NCBI RefSeq assembly: GCF_001028705.1
Contig: NZ_CP011770.1
Location: forward strand, 1,491,501 to 1,555,500
Direction: 5' to 3'
DNA from: Croceicoccus naphthovorans
GTDB taxonomy: Bacteria > Pseudomonadota > Alphaproteobacteria > Sphingomonadales > Sphingomonadaceae
DNA length: 64,000 nt
Shown here: in pieces, positions 33,422 through 42,248 of the stretch
How positions within the stretch are numbered: position 1 is the first letter of the stretch
Layout of the letters: each line of letters begins with the position of its first letter
Translations under genes and position numbers: made by a program
The notes under the pieces: generated by a model
The model's input: only the letters and a program-made list of their open reading frames with translations
What the model was told of the DNA's origin: nothing
The model's database searches: none

Positions 33422-34564
33422 ATGACTGAAGCCGTTGTCCCGTTTCAGATCGACGTCCCGCAGTCAGAGCTGGACGACCTGCATGAAAGGTTGATCCGCA
33501 CGCGGTGGCCTGAGGCCGCAACAGTCCGCGACTGGGGGCAGGGCGTGCCGCTCAACAGGATGCGCTCGCTTTGCGACTATTGGGCCAACGGCTATGATTG
33601 GCGCCGGTGCGAGAGTATGCTCAACGGCCTTGGCCAGTATCGTACGAATGTAGACGGACTGGGCATCCATTTCCTGCATGTTCGCTCGCCAGAGCCCGAT
33701 GCCTTGCCGATGATAATGACGCATGGCTGGCCGGGATCGGTCCTCGAATTCGTCAAGTTGATCGGCCCTTTGACCAATCCCGTCGCTCATGGTGGCGACG
33801 CGAAGGACGCCTTTCACCTCGTACTGCCCTCGCTGCCCGGATACGGATTTTCCGACAAGCCGGCAGAGCAGGGCTGGGGTCCTGATCGGACCGCGGCGGC
33901 ATGGGCCACTCTCATGCAGCGTCTCGGTTATGACCGCTGGGTGGCGCAGGGTGGCGACTGGGGCAGCGTGGTGACGCGGGTGCTTGGCGCAAAACAAGCG
34001 CCAGGATGCCTTGGCATTCACCTCAACCTCGCATTCGTCCCGCCGACCGCGGAGGACATGGCGACCTTGACGCAGCAGGAACAAGCGATGCTGGGCAAAG
34101 CCAAGTTCTATCAGGACGAGGGCAGCGGCTATGCGAAGGAGCAGTCCACTCGTCCGCAGACCCTCGGCTATGCGCTCAACGACAGTCCCGTCGGTCTGGC
34201 GGCGTGGGTATACGAGAAGTTGCAGGAATGGACCGATAACGACGGTGACGTGGCGAGCATCCTGACCGTGGACGAGATGCTGGACAACATCACCCTCTAC
34301 TGGCTCACTGGAACCGCCACGTCATCCGCCCGGTTCTATTGGGAGAACCGAGTGACGCCCGCGGGCTCAGAGGTTGTCAACATGCCGACCGGGATCACCC
34401 AGTTTCCGGGCGACATTCTGAATGCGTCGCGCCGTTGGGTCGAACGTTCCTACGCCAACATCATCTGGTGGAGCGAGCAGACGACGGGCGGCCATTTCGC
34501 AGCGTGGGAGCGACCGGACATTTTTGCGCAGGAAGTCAGGAACAGCTTCCGCCAATTGCGATGA
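33422..34564 (+). CDS. Epoxide hydrolase (microsomal-type, EHN domain), alpha/beta fold
   Basis: A 380-residue alpha/beta hydrolase. The N-terminal EHN domain covers about residues 1-105 (Phe-Gln-Ile-Asp-Val-Pro...Leu-Arg/Ile-Arg-Thr-Arg-Trp-Pro). The oxyanion motif His-Gly-Trp-Pro-Gly-Ser is at about 100. The nucleophile Asp is in Gly-Gly-Asp-Trp-Gly-Ser near 180, and the catalytic His in Gly-Gly-His-Phe-Ala-Ala-Trp-Glu near 358. It opens epoxides to diols. First gene of the cluster divergent from TetR. Confidence 0.92.
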   Translation: MTEAVVPFQIDVPQSELDDLHERLIRTRWPEAATVRDWGQGVPLNRMRSLCDYWANGYDWRRCESMLNGLGQYRTNVDGLGIHFLHVRSPEPDALPMIMTHGWPGSVLEFVKLIGPLTNPVAHGGDAKDAFHLVLPSLPGYGFSDKPAEQGWGPDRTAAAWATLMQRLGYDRWVAQGGDWGSVVTRVLGAKQAPGCLGIHLNLAFVPPTAEDMATLTQQEQAMLGKAKFYQDEGSGYAKEQSTRPQTLGYALNDSPVGLAAWVYEKLQEWTDNDGDVASILTVDEMLDNITLYWLTGTATSSARFYWENRVTPAGSEVVNMPTGITQFPGDILNASRRWVERSYANIIWWSEQTTGGHFAAWERPDIFAQEVRNSFRQLR

Positions 34565-34609
34565 AGCCGCTCTCCTGCCGTATTTGATGATTAAGGAAAG
34601 AGATTGACC

Positions 34610-35491
34610 ATGCGCGTTCGGCAACCTGATTTCGACTTTTCCAACACTCGCGCTCATTGGGCGCGCAATGTAGAGTTCGCGCAGACGCAGAATGCTGCCT
34701 CTCTCGGCATTCCTGCGCTCGAAAAGTTCCTGAACCGCGTGATGGCCAAGGCGCGTAAGGAGATCCACGGCGACGATCCCGCCTCAGTTGCCTTGCGCGC
34801 AGATATCAAGACCTTCATCAAGCAGGAATCCTGTCATACGGCTGCACATGAGGCTGCAAATGCCGTGCTGGTGAGGGACGGCTACGACCGTATTCCGGAA
34901 CTGGAGCGCGAGATCGAAGCGCACTATCAGCGCCTGTTTGAGACCAAGTCACTCGCTTTCCTTACCGCCTACTGCGAAGGGTTCGAAACGCTTGGGCCGG
35001 CATCGGCCATGTCATGGTGCGGAGACAGCCTGGATCCCTATCTGGAAGGGTCCGATCCCAACATGGAGATGATGTTCCGGTGGCATCTTCTGGAGGAATT
35101 CGAACACCGTCACGTGTGCTACGACGTTTTCAAGCGGATTCACGGTGGTTACTGGATGCGGATCTATGCATTTTTCTACCAGCTGTATTTCTTTGGAAAA
35201 TATGCCGGAAAGGTGAAGAAGTACCTGCTTGAGACTGATCGCGCGGGCATGACCGAGGCCGAGTGCAAGGCATCGAAGAAGCGCGAGAAAGGGGTAAGCA
35301 GGATGCTCGCCAAAAGCATTCTCGGTAACCTGCTCAAGGTTCTGTCACCGTCGTACCGTCCGCATGACCTGCCGGTGCCGACGCGCTGGAAGAAGGTGGA
35401 AAGCACCATCGATGCCGCATGGATCAAGCCTGCACGGACCCAGTCGCCATCGTCGTCAGTTTCAGGGGCGGCGGCAGCAATACAAGCCTGA
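34610..35491 (+). CDS. PF10118-family metal-dependent hydrolase (diiron, ferritin-like fold)
   Basis: A 293-residue protein of the PF10118 family. Putative metal ligands are seen in Lys-Gln-Glu-Ser-Cys-His-Thr-Ala-Ala-His-Glu (about residues 69-79) and Leu-Glu-Glu-Phe-Glu-His-Arg-His (about 164-171), consistent with a diiron helical bundle. Members often sit in aromatic or hydrocarbon catabolic clusters with epoxide hydrolases; the reaction is not established. ATG at 34610 is chosen over TTG at 34604 because of its spacing from AAGGAAAG. Confidence 0.82.
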   Translation: MRVRQPDFDFSNTRAHWARNVEFAQTQNAASLGIPALEKFLNRVMAKARKEIHGDDPASVALRADIKTFIKQESCHTAAHEAANAVLVRDGYDRIPELEREIEAHYQRLFETKSLAFLTAYCEGFETLGPASAMSWCGDSLDPYLEGSDPNMEMMFRWHLLEEFEHRHVCYDVFKRIHGGYWMRIYAFFYQLYFFGKYAGKVKKYLLETDRAGMTEAECKASKKREKGVSRMLAKSILGNLLKVLSPSYRPHDLPVPTRWKKVESTIDAAWIKPARTQSPSSSVSGAAAAIQA

Positions 35492-35657
35492 TCGAGGCAG
35501 TCTGAGGACGGGGCGGGGGCTTGCCGCATATTGCGAATGCCGCGTATCCGGCTGCACCGTATTCCGCTTACGGGCGACATTGTGGATTGATGCGGTCAAC
35601 GACAACCGGCATCGTCGAGTGCGCTCGACGCCTCGCTTTATCCTGTAGGACGTGTGC

Positions 35658-36563
35658 ATGACTGATCGGCATGAAGGTTCGGACCGCGACTTCCATGCGT
35701 CGCTTGACGATCCGCGGCAGGAGACGGACATAGTCGACCTGCTTGACGTCGCGCCCGTTTCCCAAGGACTGTTTCGCGGTCGGCGCAAGATCGGCGGTAC
35801 CGGGCGCATCTATGGCGGCCAAGTCGTAGCCCAGGCTCTCGCAGCGGCCAGCAAAACGGTGCCGGGCGACCGCTCTGTCCATTCGCTGCATGCCTACTTC
35901 CTTCGCGGGGGGATTGAAGACTACGAGATCGACTATTCGGTCGAGAGCGATTTCGACGGGGGCAATTTCGCGAACCGCCGCGTCATCGCGACGCAGCAAG
36001 GTCAGGTTCTCCTCAACCTCGTCGCGTCTTTCTCGCGATTGTCCAGGGGGCACCATCACCAACTGGCCATGGCGGCAGTTCCGCAGCCGGAAGAGCTGGA
36101 TCCTGTGCATGTGGCCGTGAGCCGCCATCCCGACGCTGGACAGAAGGATCGATGGTATTTCTACATGCGCAACTCCCCGATCGAGTTGCGGCCTGTCGGC
36201 GCGCTTCCCTACATGCCGGACGATGATCGATCTGCTCGGATCAGGTTCTGGTTCCGTGCCGCGAACGATGTGGAGGCGCCGCAATGGATGCACCGCGCGA
36301 TCGTGGCCTATGCCAGCGACCTGGCGATGATTGCGACGGCGGCCAAGCCGCATATCCCGTTCGACATCCAGGTGGCCAGTCTTGACCACAGCTTGTGGTT
36401 CCACCGCGATGTTCGTGCGGACGAATGGTTGCTGACCGTAATCGACAGCCCATGGGCGGGCGAAGGCCGCGGTTTGGCGCGAGCATCGATATTCGTTTCC
36501 GACGGCCATCTGGTCGCAAGCGCGGCGCAGGAATGCCTTATGCGCGACCGTGCGATGCGTTGA
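35658..36563 (+). CDS. Acyl-CoA thioesterase II (TesB-like)
   Basis: A 301-residue double-hotdog thioesterase. The first hotdog has Ile-Tyr-Gly-Gly-Gln-Val-Val-Ala-Gln-Ala-Leu near residue 52. The second carries Ser-Leu-Asp-His-Ser-Leu-Trp-Phe-His-Arg, with the Asp implicated in catalysis, and Trp-Leu-Leu...Ser-Pro-Trp-Ala near the end. It hydrolyses acyl-CoA to free acid. GTG at 35652 is an alternative start; ATG 35658 has an AGGA 7 bp upstream. Its presence in the cluster suggests release of CoA-linked degradation products. Confidence 0.88.
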   Translation: MTDRHEGSDRDFHASLDDPRQETDIVDLLDVAPVSQGLFRGRRKIGGTGRIYGGQVVAQALAAASKTVPGDRSVHSLHAYFLRGGIEDYEIDYSVESDFDGGNFANRRVIATQQGQVLLNLVASFSRLSRGHHHQLAMAAVPQPEELDPVHVAVSRHPDAGQKDRWYFYMRNSPIELRPVGALPYMPDDDRSARIRFWFRAANDVEAPQWMHRAIVAYASDLAMIATAAKPHIPFDIQVASLDHSLWFHRDVRADEWLLTVIDSPWAGEGRGLARASIFVSDGHLVASAAQECLMRDRAMR

Positions 36564-36578
36564 CGGGCGCGGTTGCAC

Positions 36579-37457
36579 CTAACGTAACGGCTGGCGGCCT
36601 TCCAGCGCGAGGTCCACGAAGTGGCGCAAGGTTCTGTCTGCATCGATACTGGCGACCGAATCCGGGTTCAGAACCGGCCAGACATGAGCAACACCCGGGA
36701 CCGCGACCAGTTGGAACTGCACGCCCGACACGAGCATGCGGTTTGCCAGGGCGAGCGCGTCATCCGCGAGAACCTCGTCAGAGGCGACAAGGATCGTCAC
36801 CGGGGGTAAGCCACTCAGATCCGCGAACAAGGGCGAGGCGAGCGGGTGCCGGGAATCCTCGCCTTGCAGGTACCACTTCGCCGCGTTCTCGGCCGCCTCC
36901 TGCGAGAACAGCAGGTCACTTTGGGCGCACCGGCTGTAGCCGTCCGATGTTATCGTCATGTCTACCCATGGCGACAACATCAGGATGCCAGCGACCGGAA
37001 GTGGGCGCCGCATGATCGATGCAAGGGCCAGGGCCAGGCCGCCACCAGCGGAATCGCCGGACAGGAAGATTGGCAGCGGACAGGGATGGTCAGCCAGCAC
37101 GTCTATCACGGCGATCATTTGGCGGACGGCGGCCGGGAAAGGATTTTCCGGCGCGAGGCAATAGTCCGGCACCCAGATTTCAGCTTCAATCGCTTGGGCA
37201 AGGCGAGTCGCGAATTCGGCGTAATGGGCCGCGCTACCGCAGAAATAGCCGCCGCCATGCATGTGGACGATTCTGCATCTGGGCTGTGGCACGCTCGCAA
37301 CCAGGCAATCGACGTTTGCGGCGATCTCCCAACTTACGTCACCGGCACCTTCCGGGATCGGAATTCCTGCTCGAAAAGTTCGCTGTTCTTCCGTCGCTTC
37401 GATGCCCGCGCGCAGGGCCGGCGGTTCGTCGCGAAATATGCTTGCCTTGCGAACCAC
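36579..37457 (-). CDS. HSL-family (lipase/esterase) alpha/beta hydrolase
   Basis: A 292-residue hormone-sensitive-lipase-type esterase: His-Gly-Gly-Gly-Tyr-Phe oxyanion motif and Gly-Asp-Ser-Ala-Gly-Gly-Gly nucleophile box. The catalytic Asp is likely in Ser-Asp-Glu-Val-Leu-Ala-Asp-Asp, and the His in Val-Ala-His-Val-Trp. The GTG at 37457 is preferred because AGGAG lies 8 bp upstream; a much longer frame to 37721 adds an implausible N-terminus. It is convergent with the thioesterase gene. It probably hydrolyses short-chain esters. Confidence 0.85.
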   Translation of the reverse strand: MVRKASIFRDEPPALRAGIEATEEQRTFRAGIPIPEGAGDVSWEIAANVDCLVASVPQPRCRIVHMHGGGYFCGSAAHYAEFATRLAQAIEAEIWVPDYCLAPENPFPAAVRQMIAVIDVLADHPCPLPIFLSGDSAGGGLALALASIMRRPLPVAGILMLSPWVDMTITSDGYSRCAQSDLLFSQEAAENAAKWYLQGEDSRHPLASPLFADLSGLPPVTILVASDEVLADDALALANRMLVSGVQFQLVAVPGVAHVWPVLNPDSVASIDADRTLRHFVDLALEGRQPLR

Positions 37458-37757
37458 ACACCTACTCCTATTGCTGCGATTAAGCGTGAGGCCGGGCGGT
37501 ACTGTGTCGTTGGCGAAATACGATATAATACTAGGCGGACCATAGCGGCTATAGGGCGTGATCCAATGATCACATCTGTATTCGGAGAAGTGCAAACGTA
37601 GATTTATTGGGAGTAGCAACGGGGGTGTCTGTTCACCGGTAGAGGTATAATCTATTGGAAACAAATGGTATATTGATTGGCGGATGGTTGCTTCTCCGCT
37701 ACCACTGATTAACGAAGCCAAACCGGATGTCGACCCTCGCGCACCTTTGCTCGCGCT
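37458..37757. other. 300-bp AT-richer intergenic region with a short palindrome
   Basis: No gene seen. GTGATC-CAAT-GATCAC at 37558-37573 is a perfect 6-bp inverted repeat about 100 bp upstream of the esterase start and may be an operator. The region is noticeably more AT-rich than its surroundings and should contain the esterase promoter, but I cannot assign -35/-10 boxes with confidence. Confidence 0.4.
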
Positions 37758-39539
37758 TCATTTTCCAGGCCGCTTCGGCTTGCGTCCTGCGCGTTTGAAG
37801 TCGGTTTTCGGACCCGCGTTTCGCGGCTGATGTTTGCCGCCTTTCGCGTGGAAACGCTTGGGCTTGCCGTGCGGTCCGCTGGCATTGTCACGCGATCCGG
37901 CGTGCTTGCGGCGCGGAAACTGCGCGGTTTCGCCGGGGCCTTCCGCCGATTGCTCGATCTGGACGTTGTCGCCATCGTCGTCCGACGGGCGCGCGGCCGA
38001 TGCGGCGAACTTGTCGGCGACGTTGCGTGGAATCTGGAAGAAGGTTTCGTGCTGGCCGATACGGATCGCGCCGATCTCGTTGCGCGAAACATGCCCGCGG
38101 CGGCAGATGAGCGGCAGCACCCAGCGCGGATCGGCGTTCTGGCGTCGTCCGATGTCCATCCTGAACCAGACGGTGTCTTCAAAGCCGGGGCGATGCCGCT
38201 CTTTTTGCGCCTCGCGCCGTGCCTCAGGTGTATTGGTGATCAGGTCTTCGGGTTCGGGCATCTTCGCCCGGTGCGCCTGCACCAGCATGGCCGCGATTTC
38301 CTGCGGGCTGCGCTCTGCCAGCAGACGGTCGGCCAGTGCGCGATCGCGGTCGTCGATTTCCACCGGCTCCAACAGCTTGCCAAGGAGACGATCGTGGTCT
38401 TTTGCACGGATCGCGTCGCGGTCAGGCGCTTCGGTCCACTGCGCTTCGATCCGCGCGTGTTTCAGCATCGATTCCACTCGCCTGCGCCGCGAGAACGGCA
38501 CGATAAGCACGGCGGTGCCCTTTTTACCTGCGCGCCCGGTGCGGCCCGAGCGGTGTTGCAGCGTTTCCGCATCGCGCGGCACTTCGACATGGATCACCAG
38601 GCTTAGCGTCGGCAGGTCAATCCCGCGCGCCGCCACATCAGTGGCAACGCAGACCCGCGCGCGCCGGTCGCGGAGCGCTTGCAACGCCTGATTTCGTTCT
38701 GACTGGGAATGTTCGCCTGACAGCGCGACGACGGCAAATCCACGTTCTTGCAAGGTTGCGTGCAGATGGCGGACCTTTTCGCGCGTTGCGCAGAACAGGA
38801 TCGCGGTCTCTGCCTCGTGATAGCGTAGCAGGTTGACCACGGCGTTCTCAATCTCCGGCGGGGAAACCGTCACCGCCTGGTAAGAGATGTCGCCGTGCCC
38901 GCGCTCTTTACCGATGGTCGTGATGCGCAGCGATTTGTGTTGGTAACGCTGCGCCATTGCCTCGATCGGACGGGGCATGGTTGCCGAGAACAACAGCGTG
39001 CGGCGATCATCGGGCGTCGCGTCGAGGATTTCTTCCAGCTCCTCGCGAAACCCCATGTCGAGCATCTCATCCGCTTCGTCGAGCACCACGGCCTTCAGCT
39101 TCGACAGGTCGAGCGCGCCGCGTTCCAGATGGTCGCGCAAACGTCCCGGCGTGCCGACGACGATATCGGCGCCCGATTGCAGAACGCGGCGTTCCTGCGA
39201 CGGGTTCATCCCGCCAACGCAAGTCGCAATGCGTCCGCCGGCCTTTTCATAGAGCCACGCCAGTTCGCGGCTGACCTGAAGCGCCAGTTCGCGGGTCGGC
39301 GCGATCACCAGCGCCAGCGGGCCGTGCGCGCGGTGCAGTCGCTCGTTCTCGTCGAGCAAATCCGCCGCCATCGACAGGCCGAATGCCACGGTCTTGCCCG
39401 AACCGGTCTGGGCCGAAACGATCAGGTCGCGCCCGATTGCCTCCTGCTCCAGAACCGCGGATTGCACGGGGGTCAGATCGGTATAGCCGCGCTGAGACAG
39501 AGCATCTTGCAGGCCGGTGGGGATGTTGGTCGCGTTCAT
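37758..39539 (-). CDS. DEAD-box ATP-dependent RNA helicase with DbpA-type RNA-binding domain
   Basis: A 593-residue helicase. Motif I is Ala-Gln-Thr-Gly-Ser-Gly-Lys-Thr at 43-50; further motifs are Pro-Thr-Arg-Glu-Leu, Asp-Glu-Ala-Asp, Ser-Ala-Thr and His-Arg-Ser-Gly-Arg-Thr-Gly-Arg. A DbpA/CsdA-like RNA-binding domain follows at about 460-530 (Trp-Phe-Arg-Met-Asp-Ile-Gly-Arg, Ile-Gly-Ala-Ile-Arg-Ile). The Lys/Arg/Gly-rich tail is typical of ribosome-assembly or cold-shock RNA helicases. The start ATG lies in an AT-rich leader. Confidence 0.93.
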   Translation of the reverse strand: MNATNIPTGLQDALSQRGYTDLTPVQSAVLEQEAIGRDLIVSAQTGSGKTVAFGLSMAADLLDENERLHRAHGPLALVIAPTRELALQVSRELAWLYEKAGGRIATCVGGMNPSQERRVLQSGADIVVGTPGRLRDHLERGALDLSKLKAVVLDEADEMLDMGFREELEEILDATPDDRRTLLFSATMPRPIEAMAQRYQHKSLRITTIGKERGHGDISYQAVTVSPPEIENAVVNLLRYHEAETAILFCATREKVRHLHATLQERGFAVVALSGEHSQSERNQALQALRDRRARVCVATDVAARGIDLPTLSLVIHVEVPRDAETLQHRSGRTGRAGKKGTAVLIVPFSRRRRVESMLKHARIEAQWTEAPDRDAIRAKDHDRLLGKLLEPVEIDDRDRALADRLLAERSPQEIAAMLVQAHRAKMPEPEDLITNTPEARREAQKERHRPGFEDTVWFRMDIGRRQNADPRWVLPLICRRGHVSRNEIGAIRIGQHETFFQIPRNVADKFAASAARPSDDDGDNVQIEQSAEGPGETAQFPRRKHAGSRDNASGPHGKPKRFHAKGGKHQPRNAGPKTDFKRAGRKPKRPGK

Positions 39540-39658
39540 GAAATCGTACCTTTGAAACGGATCGCGCGTTGCTGGCCAAGGAATATACCCTGTCGATGGC
39601 CATAGCGCGCGGGCTCAAAGGCTACACACTGAACGGAGCGGTCGAATTTATAATAAGT

Positions 39659-39735
39659 TGGTCGGGGAGAGAGGATTCGAACCTCCGGCCCCTGCCTCCC
39701 GAAGACAGTGCTCTACCAGGCTGAGCTACTCCCCG
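39659..39735 (-). tRNA. tRNA-Pro (anticodon CGG)
   Basis: A 77-nt cloverleaf on the minus strand including the encoded CCA. The acceptor is CGGGGAG / CTCCCCG, the D arm starts GCTCAG, the anticodon stem CTGTC / GGCAG carries loop TTCGGGA (anticodon CGG), and the T loop is GGTTCGAATCC. C1-G72 and A73 are the normal bacterial tRNA-Pro identity elements. Confidence 0.96.
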
Positions 39736-39788
39736 ACCGATGGTCTGCCGCCAAGTTGCGAACAACTCCGCGGCGAGGCAGGTGCGCG

Positions 39789-39817
39789 CCTATAAGGGGG
39801 TCTTGCCTGACTGGCAA
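39789..39817 (-). promoter_or_regulatory. Promoter of tRNA-Pro
   Basis: On the minus strand TTGCCA (39817-39812) and TATAGG (39794-39789) are 17 bp apart, 54 bp upstream of the mature tRNA 5' end. Confidence 0.6.
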
Positions 39818-39923
39818 GCGGGGTTGCAAAGGTTTTTCCGTGGCCCAAGCAAACTGGCGATTTCCCCGTGTTTTGCTGTGGTATGCCTACCGCCGGGGCG
39901 GCCGTTCGGTTAGAGTGCATCGC

Positions 39924-40877
39924 ATGGCCAGCCAGCTTGCAGATCGCCCGGCCCACACGGCCCATTACGAAGACCAGTACCTGTCCCTGATGCGCCGCAT
40001 CTGGGAAGGCGGATCGGAACGGCGCGACCGTACAGGGGTCGGCACGCGGTCATTGTTCGGCGAATCGATGCGGTTCGATCTTTCCGGCGGTCAGATGCCG
40101 CTGATCACCACCAAGCGGGTCTATTGGAAGACCGCCACGCGTGAACTCCTATGGTTCCTGACGGGCGAGACGAACATTCGCCCGTTGGTCGAACAGCGTG
40201 TCGGTATCTGGAACGAATGGCCCCACGCGGCCTATGTTCGCGAGACGGGCGAGGAAATTTCGCTGAACGATTTCATCGCGCGAATTGCCGATGACGCGGC
40301 TTTTGCGGCCCGCTGGGGCGATCTGGGGCCGGTCTATGGCAAGCAGTGGGTCGATTGGCCGACTTATGTTCCTGTGGGCGACGGGCTCTTTCGTAAGGGC
40401 GAGGGGATCAATCAGGTCGCCGATCTGGTTAACAGCCTGCGCGACAATCCCGGCAGTCGACGGCATATCCTCGAAGGCTGGAATGTGGCGGAACTCGACG
40501 CGATGGCCCTGCCGCCGTGCCACAAGACCTATCAGTTTCATGTTGCCGACGGGAAACTCAACGGCCTGATGTTCCAGCGCAGCTGCGACGTTGCGCTGGG
40601 CCTGCCGTTCAATTTGTGGTCGGCGGCACTGCTGCAGGTGATGCTGGCGCAGCAGGTCGGGCTGGAACCGGGTGAATTCGTCTGGATGGGCGGCGACGTT
40701 CACCTTTACCTGAATCACGAGGCGCTGGTGACCGAACAGTTGCAGCGCACCCCATCGGGTTCGCCGCGCCTGGCGATTTTGCGCAAGCCCGATTCGATTT
40801 TCGCCTATCGGATAGAGGATTTCGCAGTTTCCGATTACGCCCCGCAGGCGCACATTTCCGCGCCTGTTGCGGTTTGA
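39924..40877 (+). CDS. thyA: Thymidylate synthase
   Basis: A 317-residue ThyA. It converts dUMP to dTMP using methylene-THF. The nucleophilic Cys is in Ala-Leu-Pro-Pro-Cys-His-Lys-Thr-Tyr-Gln-Phe, with Arg-Ser-Cys-Asp-Val-Ala-Leu-Gly-Leu-Pro-Phe-Asn following and Gly-Asp-Val-His-Leu-Tyr for dUMP binding. It is longer than the 264-residue E. coli enzyme because of an insert around residues 90-140, as in other alphaproteobacteria. ATG 39924 is the sensible start; the frame runs open into the tRNA upstream. Confidence 0.96.
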   Translation: MASQLADRPAHTAHYEDQYLSLMRRIWEGGSERRDRTGVGTRSLFGESMRFDLSGGQMPLITTKRVYWKTATRELLWFLTGETNIRPLVEQRVGIWNEWPHAAYVRETGEEISLNDFIARIADDAAFAARWGDLGPVYGKQWVDWPTYVPVGDGLFRKGEGINQVADLVNSLRDNPGSRRHILEGWNVAELDAMALPPCHKTYQFHVADGKLNGLMFQRSCDVALGLPFNLWSAALLQVMLAQQVGLEPGEFVWMGGDVHLYLNHEALVTEQLQRTPSGSPRLAILRKPDSIFAYRIEDFAVSDYAPQAHISAPVAV

Positions 40878-40900
40878 TCAAAAAAGCAGAGGGAAGGGCG

Positions 40901-40929
40901 TTGACAGTCCGAAAACCCTCTACTAGATG
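40901..40929 (+). promoter_or_regulatory. Promoter of tRNA-Asp
   Basis: TTGACA (40901-40906) and TAGATG (40924-40929) are separated by 17 bp, 34 bp before the tRNA. The -35 box is a perfect consensus. Confidence 0.75.
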
Positions 40930-40962
40930 CGCGGCTCCCAAGCGGCACAGACGCTTAAATGC

Positions 40963-41039
40963 GCGGGTGTAGCTCAGTTGGTTAGAGTATCGGCCTGTCA
41001 CGCCGAGGGTCGCGGGTTCAAGTCCCGTCACTCGCGCCA
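40963..41039 (+). tRNA. tRNA-Asp (anticodon GTC)
   Basis: A 77-nt cloverleaf with encoded CCA. The acceptor is GCGGGTG / CACTCGC with discriminator G73; the anticodon loop CTGTCAC gives GTC, and the T arm has GGTTCAAGTCC. G73 is the aspartate identity base. A strong promoter lies upstream and an intrinsic terminator downstream. Confidence 0.97.
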
Positions 41040-41053
41040 CTTGGGAAAGAAAA

Positions 41054-41079
41054 GGCCCGCAGAAATGCGGGCCTTTTTT
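41054..41079 (+). terminator. Intrinsic terminator after tRNA-Asp
   Basis: GGCCCGC-AGAAAT-GCGGGCC (41054-41073) followed by six T residues, 15 bp after the tRNA. With AAAA on the other side it may also serve the convergent DUF2842 gene. Confidence 0.9.
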
Positions 41080-41097
41080 CGTTTCCGGCAGGGCGAT

Positions 41098-41328
41098 TTA
41101 TTCGGGTGCTGACCAGCGCCCGGTTTCCATCCAAATCAGAAAGCGTTTCAGCGGCAGAAGCCAGACGATCCCCAGCACCAGATAGACCGGCACCTGCAAC
41201 AACACGTGCCAGCGCGAAATCGGTTCGATCAACGATACGGCCAGGATGGCATAAAGCGTCAGAAATGCCATCAGCAGCAGAATGCCGACAGGCTTGCGCC
41301 AGGTAGGTTTCCAGTCGGGCTGGCTCAT
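41098..41328 (-). CDS. DUF2842 membrane protein
   Basis: A 76-residue protein with two transmembrane helices (about residues 12-33 and 42-62) and a conserved C-terminal Arg-Phe-Leu-Ile-Trp-Met-Glu-Thr-Gly-Arg-Trp typical of DUF2842. Its start overlaps the stop of the cyclo-ligase gene (ATGA), so they are cotranscribed. Function unknown. Confidence 0.85.
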   Translation of the reverse strand: MSQPDWKPTWRKPVGILLLMAFLTLYAILAVSLIEPISRWHVLLQVPVYLVLGIVWLLPLKRFLIWMETGRWSAPE

Positions 41329-41909
41329 GCCTCTCGCTCCGAAAAAGGGCCATAGAGGCGGGTGGGGGTGACGATAGCGGCCATGGGCCTGTCATGCGGT
41401 TCCAAAGGCAGAAGGTCCACCCTTTGCGCGTCCCACGCCATCCCGATGGGTACGGCAGCCGGGTTTCTGGCCAGCCAACGGTCGTAATGTCCGGCCCCTT
41501 GGCCAAGACGCGCCCCGCTGGCGGTAAAGCCGACAAGCGGTACAAAAACGATGTCGGGGGTTAAAAGGTCAGCTTCGGCGTCAGGCTGCAACATCCCGAA
41601 CGGCCCGACCGCCAGATCGGCATCGCCCCAAGGGTCCGACCATGCGGCAAACTCCATCGGCGCATCGCGGTCCGCAAACCGGGGCAGCGCGATCACATGG
41701 CCTTTTTCGGATAGGAACCGCGCATACCCCGCCGCCGAAGCCTCTGTCGGCAGGGCATGGTAGAGTCCGATAACCGCACCATCCGGCACCATCGCCATAA
41801 CCGGCGAAGGTGGTCGCCGAAACAACAACGCCCGCGTCGTATCGTCCAGCGAAGCAACATGCTCCCGCCGAACTTTCCGCAACCGTTCCCGCAATGCCCG
41901 CTTATCCAA
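41325..41909 (-). CDS. 5-formyltetrahydrofolate cyclo-ligase
   Basis: A 194-residue enzyme that converts 5-formyl-THF to 5,10-methenyl-THF with ATP. Conserved Lys-Arg near the N-terminus and Gly-Ala-Arg-Leu-Gly-Gln-Gly-Ala-Gly-His-Tyr-Asp-Arg in the C-terminal part identify it. No ATG fits; TTG at 41909, preceded by GGGGGG, gives the expected Asp-Lys-Arg-Ala-Leu-Arg start. It lies downstream of 6S RNA and zapA, the conserved order in proteobacteria. Confidence 0.92.
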   Translation of the reverse strand: MDKRALRERLRKVRREHVASLDDTTRALLFRRPPSPVMAMVPDGAVIGLYHALPTEASAAGYARFLSEKGHVIALPRFADRDAPMEFAAWSDPWGDADLAVGPFGMLQPDAEADLLTPDIVFVPLVGFTASGARLGQGAGHYDRWLARNPAAVPIGMAWDAQRVDLLPLEPHDRPMAAIVTPTRLYGPFSEREA

Positions 41910-42078
41910 GAATGCCCCCCATACAGCGCAGCGGTTGCGCCGGGATTTGCGTTCAGGCCGATGCGAAAAAGGCGGATTTCGAGAACCGGAGCGCAGCGAC
42001 CGGCTGGTCGCGAGCACCGAAGCGCAGAAAGCCGCCGTTTGCAGCCCGGCATGGGCGCAAAGACCGGTGCAACCGAGT

Positions 42079-42241
42079 GGCGGGCCCACCGTGGGTCGTT
42101 TCCCGTATGAAATCCTCTGACGCCTAAGCATCAGGTGGAGGCCGTTTCAGCCGGCCCACGAGCCGGCCAAGGGACAGCCCCCTAGGATTGGTTATAGCCT
42201 CAGGGATGTTCTGTCGGTTCGTGCCGGGCAGAACCCGCCGC
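42079..42241 (-). ncRNA. ssrS: 6S RNA (candidate)
   Basis: The 339-bp gap between zapA and the cyclo-ligase gene is where proteobacteria carry 6S RNA, which binds and inhibits the housekeeping RNA polymerase. On the minus strand the ends can pair (GGCGGG near 42241, CCCGCC near 42079). Between them are interrupted stems and a purine-rich open region consistent with the 6S central bubble. Ends are approximate, and the remaining 42,078-41,910 stretch holds nothing I recognise. Confidence 0.62.
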
Positions 42242-42248
42242 CCCAAAC

